Shown here one piece after another: positions 58,508 through 64,000 of a stretch of 64,000 nt of DNA. The stretch covers positions 17,408,564 to 17,472,563 of the forward strand of contig JALGQZ010000009.1 in NCBI GenBank assembly GCA_023105745.1. Direction: 5' to 3'. The DNA is from Austropuccinia psidii. Taxonomy: Eukaryota > Basidiomycota > Pucciniomycetes > Pucciniales > Sphaerophragmiaceae. The position numbers were made by a program, and so were the translations under genes. The stretch's first letter is position 1. The number at the start of each line of letters is the position of its first letter. The notes beneath the pieces are model-generated. The model searched no databases and was not told the DNA's origin. It was given only the letters and a program-made list of their open reading frames with translations.

Positions 58508-61500
58508 TTGGAGCAGATAGTTAAAAACCTTCAGGAAGGATATGCTCAACTGAGCAAAGCCTCTGAAGAAACCAACAAGAGACTGAATCAAGTCTCTGAA
58601 GAACAACACCATAGCAGCAGGGACAGGGAGTGTCTGAACCAAGACATCAACAAATTGTTTGATGCCTACCATAGCTTAAAGCCCCAACCACAAGGCCAAG
58701 CTATGGAGAATCCATATCAACCAGATGACATCAAACCAGATGCCATGTTGTTGAATAAGGCAAGATCTCCATCACAATACCAAGATGGAGATGGCATGTC
58801 TTATTCAGAGAAGGAAGCCTTGAAACAGCTTCCTGAGGCCTCAAACTGGCCCAAATTCTCTGGATCAGGAGAATATGATCATATGGAACTCATAGATTAT
58901 ATTGATGGATGCTTCATTGATGTACCAAGCATACCAGATTACTGGATTACTGCTAGACTGAATACTGAATTTAAAGGTCATGCAAGTATATGGTACACTG
59001 AAATGAAAGAAATCCATGGCAGAAGAAATTGGCCATGGTGGAAGAGTCAAATAATCCAAAAGTACAGTAATGGAACTTGGATATGGAAAAAGACCATGTC
59101 ATTTGAAAATGACAAATACTCTGTGGACAAAGATCCATATGAGTGGTGTCTTAGACAGTCTAAAAGACTTAAAGCCATTGATCCTCAAATGAACATTCAA
59201 ATGAGGAATCATAAACTTCTGACACAACTGCCAGGAGAACTAGAGCATGCAGTAAAGTGCAGATGCAACCAAAATTGCACTCTAGATGATATAGCCAATA
59301 CCTTACAAGACATAAGGAAAAGGACTAATATAGGGAAATTCACCCCATATAGAAGCAATAGTTTCAAAGAGAAACAACCTTTCAGGGTAGAGTTTAAAGA
59401 CAAACCCAGAGAAAGAGTGGCAGAAGTGGCAAAGAAGAAGAATTCTTGTCACAATTGTGGTTCAACAGACCACTATGCCAACAACTGTCCAAAAGCAAAG
59501 AAGAAAGTCTATGCTATAGAAAAAGTCCCTGAAGAAGAACCTCCAACAGAGGATTCTGAATCAGACTCTATGGGAGATGCCATCAGAGAACTATCTGATG
59601 ATGATCAAGACCCAAGAGAGGAACTTCTAGTGGAATACCAAGAGGAAACCCCATTGGAAATTCAGGATATACAGTTGGAAGCAGGCATGCCACAAGACAC
59701 TGCCAACAAGAACTTGTGTAAACATACACAAGATGCACAAACATTCCTGGTTACACCAACCAAAGGAATGGCATATATACATGGAACAGCCACAAAAATG
59801 ACCGTATGTATTGACAATGCTCAGCACCCACTGATCATTGACAGTGGAGCACACTGCTCCATAGTGGCCAGAAATTATCTGGATAACCACTTCCCAAACT
59901 GGGAAAAAGAACTCTTGCCCACCAGGGCAAAGAACTTTAAGAGTGCATCTGGAAAGATGACCTCTATTGGGACAATTATCAAAGAGATAATTATACCCCA
60001 CAGAAAAGGTAATATCAGACTCAACCCAGAGTTTGTAGTGCTTGAAGATGCCCATATCCAAGGGTTTTTACTGGGAACAGATTACCAGAGGATGTATGGC
60101 ATAGATATTTACAACAGTAAAAATAGGCATATTACCATTGGTACTAACAAGGAGAAGAAATTTTTGCTTGATATATACCAGATACCTTCTCAGGACCCAC
60201 TGGAAGAACTTCTGAAAGAATTCAGAGAGGGACAGTTTAGCACTACCCTCACCAGTAAACAAAAGCTAAGTTTACTGAAGATGCTGAGGAAGAATAGACC
60301 AGCATTTGCCATTGGTGAAGAACCATTAGGCAAGATCAAAGGCCATGATATAGAACTGTATCTGGATGTAGAAAGGCCTTATCCACCCATGTTAAGGAGA
60401 CCTCCTTACCCAGCAAGTCTGGAGACCAGAAAAGAGATTGAGAAACATATCAATGAACTCCTGGACATGGATGTCATTAGGAAGATTGGACATAATGAAA
60501 TAGTGGAAATCACCACTCCTGTCCTAATCACCTGGCATGATGGCAAGTTTAGATTGTGTGGAGATTTCAGAGCCCTGAATAACTACAAAAAAGCAGACAG
60601 GTACCCTATACCAAGGATACCTCATGCCTTGGATAAGCTAGCCAAAGCCAAATACATAACCAAGATGGATTGTATGAAAGGCTTCCACCAAAATGGAGTT
60701 AAACCAAACTCCATGAAATTACTCAGAATAATATGCCATATGGGCATATATGAGTACACCAGGATGCCATTTGGCATCAAGAATGAACCAGCCCACTTCC
60801 AAAGGATGATGGACACCATATTTCAAGAAGAAATAATGGAAGGCTGGATGGTAGTGTATATTGATGATATCATTATATACTCAGAGACATGGGAAGACCA
60901 TGTACAATACATAGACAGAGTGCTAAGTAAATGTACACCCATCAATCTGAAAATTTCACTTAAAAAGTGTAATTTTGGCCAACAAGAGCTACTAGCTCTA
61001 GGACACAAAGTCTCAGGCCTTAGTCTGGCAATTGACCAGAACAAAGTAGCAGCAGTACTGCAAAAGCCAGTACCAAAGAACATCAAAGAGATGCAATCTT
61101 TCCTTGGATTTGCTAGCTACTATAGAAACCACATCAAAAACATTGCCCACATAACTAGTAGTTTATACAAGTTATGCTCAAAGGATGTAGTTTTTGAAAT
61201 AACCAAGGAAAGGAGGGATGCATATGAGAGGATCAAATATGAACTCACAAATGCACCTGTGCTCATCTTGCCTGACTTTGAACTACCATTCAAGTTATAT
61301 ATAGATGCAGCATGCAGCCAAGGCTTGGGAGCAGCCCTTCACCAAAGACAAATTGTGGATGGTGAACCAAGAGAAGGTGTAATATGTTACATCTCCAGGC
61401 AGCTGAAAGATTCAGAAGCTAGGTATGGGGCCACCCAGACAGAATGTCTATGTCTAGTCTGGGCTCTAGAAAAACTCCATTATTATTTGGAGGGAGCAGT

Positions 61501-63442
61501 CTTTGAAGTCTACACAGACTGCACAGCCTTGAAGTCTTTACTAAACATGAAGACTACTAATAGACACATGCTGAGATGGCAAATAGCCATCCAGGAGTAT
61601 AGAGGGAACATGACCATCATATACAAAGAAGGTAAAAGCCATACCAATGCAGATGGCCTTAGCAGATGGCCACTGGACAATGTCAAAAGCAATCCAGCTT
61701 ATGACCCTGAAGTTGCTGCAAAAATTCCTATCCATTTTATGGAAATACATAGGAAGAAGAACTTCAGATTCTCTGAATGGGCACCAGGGAGTGGTACCCT
61801 TGACAGTGGAAACACTGATTCAGAAGGGACAGAAACCCCCATACTGGGAATAAGTTCCTCAGCACTGCACAATGAATTTTTCAATGCAGTGCTGAAATCA
61901 TATGCTAAACACAAACAGTGTAGCATACTACTCCAACTCCTTCAACAAAAATACAGGAGCCCAGAACTGGAAACCCAGCTGGAAGAACCCTGGTTGAGGG
62001 CCTATAAGGACAATAAATTCTTCCTTATAGATGGCCTGATTTATCACAGAGATAAGCACACCAGTGCACTCACAGTGATAGACAGAGACCACATCTCTTT
62101 AATCCTGCAGGAATGCCATGACTGCCCCTACATGGGACACATGAATGAAGACAGAACTAAAGAGAGGGTAGCAAGAACAGCTTGGTGGCCCAAGTGGGAA
62201 CAAGAGTTGAGTGAATACATCAACACTTGTGAAAGATGCCAAAAGGCAAATAGAAAGCATGGGAAGAAATATGGGTTGCTTCAACACATAGAAGAACCCA
62301 AACACCCATGGGAAACCATCAACATGGACTGGGTCACAGGACTTGTCCCAGGAGGCAAAGAAAACTACAATGCCTGCTTAATCATAGTTGATAGGTTCAG
62401 CAAGAGCATGAGATGTCTACCATGCCATAAAGAGGACACAGCCATGGACACTGCTCTGTTATTTTGGAATAACATCATATCCACCTGTGGAGTCCCTAAG
62501 ATCATAATTAGTGACAGGGACCCAAAATTCACATCTGAATTTTGGACCAATTTATATGACATGCTTGGCACCAAGCTTGCTTTTTCCACAGCTTACCATC
62601 CACAAACAGATGGCCTAGCTGAGAGGATGATCCAAACAATGGAGGACATCCTCAGGAGATTCTGTGCCTATGGCATGGAATACAAGGACCATGAGGGATA
62701 TACCCATGATTGGGTCACCCTCTTACCAGCAGTCCAACTGGCTTATAATACAAGCCAGCACTCTACCACAGGAAAAACACCTGCACTGGTAGAGAAAGGG
62801 TGGAATCCCCTTTTACCTGTGGATCACTTGAAGAAAAATCTTCTGACCATCCACCCCACAGCCAAAGACTTCCATGATATGTGGAAGAAAGCCTGTGATA
62901 CTGCTGCCAAATGCATAGCTGAGGCCAAAGAGTATAATAAGCAGAGGTGGGACAAATCACATATGGAACCTGACTTCAAGGAAGGGGACCAGGTGTTAGT
63001 GTCTACACTAAACTTTAACAATATCAAAGGACCCAAGAAGATGAGAGACTCATTTGTAGGGCCCTTCACTATCATTAAGTTGATAGGGAAGAATGCAGTA
63101 GAGGTCAAGCTCACTGAGGAGTTTTCTAGGAAACACCCAGTCTTTCCAGTAAGCCTGGTCAAACCATACTTCCAAACAGAAGAGGATAAATTCCCCTCCA
63201 GGAAGAAGAACATCACTCCACCAGAACTAGTGGAAGTAGAAGACTCTCCTGGACCTGCGAGTAAAATCATCAAGGCCAGAAAAATCAGACTCAATGGGAA
63301 GGATCAGAGACAATATCTAGTCAGATTAAAGAACCAGACAGCTGACAAAGACAAATGGTTGGCAGAAGATGCCATACCAGATGGGAACCTTCATTTAAGG
63401 AGATTCAGAGCCTCTAGGAGGACTGAACAGTCTCATCAATGA
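58508..63442 (+). CDS. Gypsy Gag-Pol polyprotein with chromodomain
   Basis: An intact frame of 1644 codons begins right after TAA at 58499-58501, in the same frame as the upstream segment to 58501, so that stop probably interrupts one longer polyprotein. Residues counted from 58508: capsid-like region ([24 protein letters not shown]) at about 115-180; CCHC knuckle [14 protein letters not shown] at 314-327; protease IIDSGAHCS (Asp 445); reverse transcriptase [13 protein letters not shown] and YIDD (784-787); RNase [15 protein letters not shown] (Asp 933); integrase zinc HHCC from 1204, catalytic Asp 1274, Asp 1336 and Glu 1372 (D,D-35-E); GPF-type module [12 protein letters not shown]-terminal chromodomain-like stretch about 1587-1644 ([20 protein letters not shown]). 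The Glu in NEPA is unusual, since Ala is common there. Otherwise Pol looks functional. Confidence 0.95.
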   Translation: MEQIVKNLQEGYAQLSKASEETNKRLNQVSEEQHHSSRDRECLNQDINKLFDAYHSLKPQPQGQAMENPYQPDDIKPDAMLLNKARSPSQYQDGDGMSYSEKEALKQLPEASNWPKFSGSGEYDHMELIDYIDGCFIDVPSIPDYWITARLNTEFKGHASIWYTEMKEIHGRRNWPWWKSQIIQKYSNGTWIWKKTMSFENDKYSVDKDPYEWCLRQSKRLKAIDPQMNIQMRNHKLLTQLPGELEHAVKCRCNQNCTLDDIANTLQDIRKRTNIGKFTPYRSNSFKEKQPFRVEFKDKPRERVAEVAKKKNSCHNCGSTDHYANNCPKAKKKVYAIEKVPEEEPPTEDSESDSMGDAIRELSDDDQDPREELLVEYQEETPLEIQDIQLEAGMPQDTANKNLCKHTQDAQTFLVTPTKGMAYIHGTATKMTVCIDNAQHPLIIDSGAHCSIVARNYLDNHFPNWEKELLPTRAKNFKSASGKMTSIGTIIKEIIIPHRKGNIRLNPEFVVLEDAHIQGFLLGTDYQRMYGIDIYNSKNRHITIGTNKEKKFLLDIYQIPSQDPLEELLKEFREGQFSTTLTSKQKLSLLKMLRKNRPAFAIGEEPLGKIKGHDIELYLDVERPYPPMLRRPPYPASLETRKEIEKHINELLDMDVIRKIGHNEIVEITTPVLITWHDGKFRLCGDFRALNNYKKADRYPIPRIPHALDKLAKAKYITKMDCMKGFHQNGVKPNSMKLLRIICHMGIYEYTRMPFGIKNEPAHFQRMMDTIFQEEIMEGWMVVYIDDIIIYSETWEDHVQYIDRVLSKCTPINLKISLKKCNFGQQELLALGHKVSGLSLAIDQNKVAAVLQKPVPKNIKEMQSFLGFASYYRNHIKNIAHITSSLYKLCSKDVVFEITKERRDAYERIKYELTNAPVLILPDFELPFKLYIDAACSQGLGAALHQRQIVDGEPREGVICYISRQLKDSEARYGATQTECLCLVWALEKLHYYLEGAVFEVYTDCTALKSLLNMKTTNRHMLRWQIAIQEYRGNMTIIYKEGKSHTNADGLSRWPLDNVKSNPAYDPEVAAKIPIHFMEIHRKKNFRFSEWAPGSGTLDSGNTDSEGTETPILGISSSALHNEFFNAVLKSYAKHKQCSILLQLLQQKYRSPELETQLEEPWLRAYKDNKFFLIDGLIYHRDKHTSALTVIDRDHISLILQECHDCPYMGHMNEDRTKERVARTAWWPKWEQELSEYINTCERCQKANRKHGKKYGLLQHIEEPKHPWETINMDWVTGLVPGGKENYNACLIIVDRFSKSMRCLPCHKEDTAMDTALLFWNNIISTCGVPKIIISDRDPKFTSEFWTNLYDMLGTKLAFSTAYHPQTDGLAERMIQTMEDILRRFCAYGMEYKDHEGYTHDWVTLLPAVQLAYNTSQHSTTGKTPALVEKGWNPLLPVDHLKKNLLTIHPTAKDFHDMWKKACDTAAKCIAEAKEYNKQRWDKSHMEPDFKEGDQVLVSTLNFNNIKGPKKMRDSFVGPFTIIKLIGKNAVEVKLTEEFSRKHPVFPVSLVKPYFQTEEDKFPSRKKNITPPELVEVEDSPGPASKIIKARKIRLNGKDQRQYLVRLKNQTADKDKWLAEDAIPDGNLHLRRFRASRRTEQSHQ

Positions 63443-63450
63443 TGAGCCTT

Positions 63451-63466
63451 TTTTAGAGGGAGGGTA
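63451..63466 (+). other. Polypurine tract
   Basis: AGAGGGAGGGTA immediately precedes the TGTCAGCC start of the 3' LTR, the position where plus-strand DNA synthesis is primed in LTR elements. Confidence 0.8.
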
Positions 63467-64000
63467 TGTCAGCCTGTGACTCAAAACCAGAGCACAAGCA
63501 TGACAGCCAAAATACCATAAACCAATGGTATAGCCAAAATACCACCAAAATATGGAGCTGAGCCAAATTAGCTCAAAAGGTATCAGAAGAAAGAGGAAAC
63601 TCACCTCTTTCTGAAAATATAAGTCCCATCACCATAGGACAAGAAATAACAAAGTTATTCCTGCTCAAAGTTATTGCTGAGCATAAACCTTAATTTTCAC
63701 CTCTCATCTAAAATCTAGAAGGATAGGCTTGACCCCATCAAATGGGTATTCAAAATGAAGCTCTAAGCCAGGGCTATCCAATGGTACCAGCCAAACTGAG
63801 CTAGCACCAGTATTACTTGAGTTATGGTCAAATTCAGACCAAATAAGGGTGAACACAACATTCACCTCTCATCTAACTTTTACAGTTTTAGTGTTAGATA
63901 CCTAAAGTGGGGTCCTTTTGGTAAGGGCACAATCAGGGCTATCTGATGGTGCCATCCATTTCCTCATAACTCAACTACAACAGAAGTTATTGGCCAAACA
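63467..64000 (+). repeat. 3' LTR, truncated by the window
   Basis: Matches 55232-55765 with six substitutions and no gaps. It starts 24 bp after the polyprotein stop codon. Confidence 0.95.

Larger units (their letters stand above)
55232..64000 (+). mobile_element. Young Ty3/Gypsy chromodomain retrotransposon (3' LTR truncated by window)
   Basis: Direct LTRs start at 55232 and 63467 (TGTCAGCCTGTGACTC). The 534 bp that can be compared align without gaps and differ at six positions by eye, so the insertion is recent. Domain order Gag, protease, reverse transcriptase, RNase H, integrase, chromodomain is that of Ty3/Gypsy chromoviruses. Leader and Gag contain two apparent introns. The LTR end, primer-binding site and target duplication could not be placed, as the 3' LTR is cut by the window edge. 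Confidence 0.95.

Noticed and set aside
58508..63442. Many minus-strand frames of 60-156 codons
   Set aside because: Shadows of the Gag-Pol frame.

Overview
This window is nuclear DNA of a basidiomycete, most likely a rust fungus (Pucciniales). Genes have many short GT-AG introns, long stretches are extremely A/T-rich, and almost everything outside one host gene is transposon-derived. The chromodomain Ty3/Gypsy polyprotein at the right end looks like those abundant in the myrtle rust Austropuccinia psidii; that species hint is recognition from memory, not a search.

Left third (1-25.4 kb): the start of an unidentified transposon-type gene runs off the left edge (1-265, minus). It is followed by copy A of a two-gene module: a TET/JBP-like 2-oxoglutarate oxygenase (2572-3983) and a SNF2/Rad5-like helicase (4437-6952). 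An array of perfect hairpins precedes the module, and a terminal repeat made of GCGT boxes (7143-7282) closes it. From 7.3 to 25.4 kb there is A/T-rich relic DNA with an 11-bp satellite, facing inverted repeats, MITE-like relics and a small duplication, but no convincing gene.

Centre (25.45-30.77 kb): one multi-exon host gene encodes a coiled-coil protein with a YbjQ/DUF74 domain and a long Asn/Gln-rich, Trp-containing tail.

Right half (31.9-64 kb) is a stack of nested transposons. PIF/Harbinger-like ends at 31937 and 50009 bracket a dead Harbinger transposase, an old intronless TET-like pseudogene and a Myb/SANT-like partner gene. Inserted into that region is a 10.6-kb Mutator-like (MULE) element, 36671-47311. 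It has 140-bp inverted ends that differ at only two positions and an 8-bp target-site duplication (TTTATTAT). It carries, head to head, a MULE transposase with a C-terminal OTU protease-like domain (plus strand) and copy B of the TET-like and SNF2 genes (minus strand), separated by the hairpin array. A second, older MULE relic follows (51.4-53.5 kb). The right end is a young Ty3/Gypsy element (55232 to beyond 64000).

The main biological point is a MULE that appears to carry its own DNA-base oxidase plus SNF2 remodeller. That domain pairing is also seen, as a fusion, in kinetoplastid JBP2. Its hairpin array varies almost only as CpG, TpG or CpA, as expected of methylated cytosines that deaminate. 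The two copies have coding exons of identical length but each is damaged at different catalytic or nonsense sites. A second strong observation is that the Gypsy element seems to create its start codon by splicing a 550-nt leader intron.
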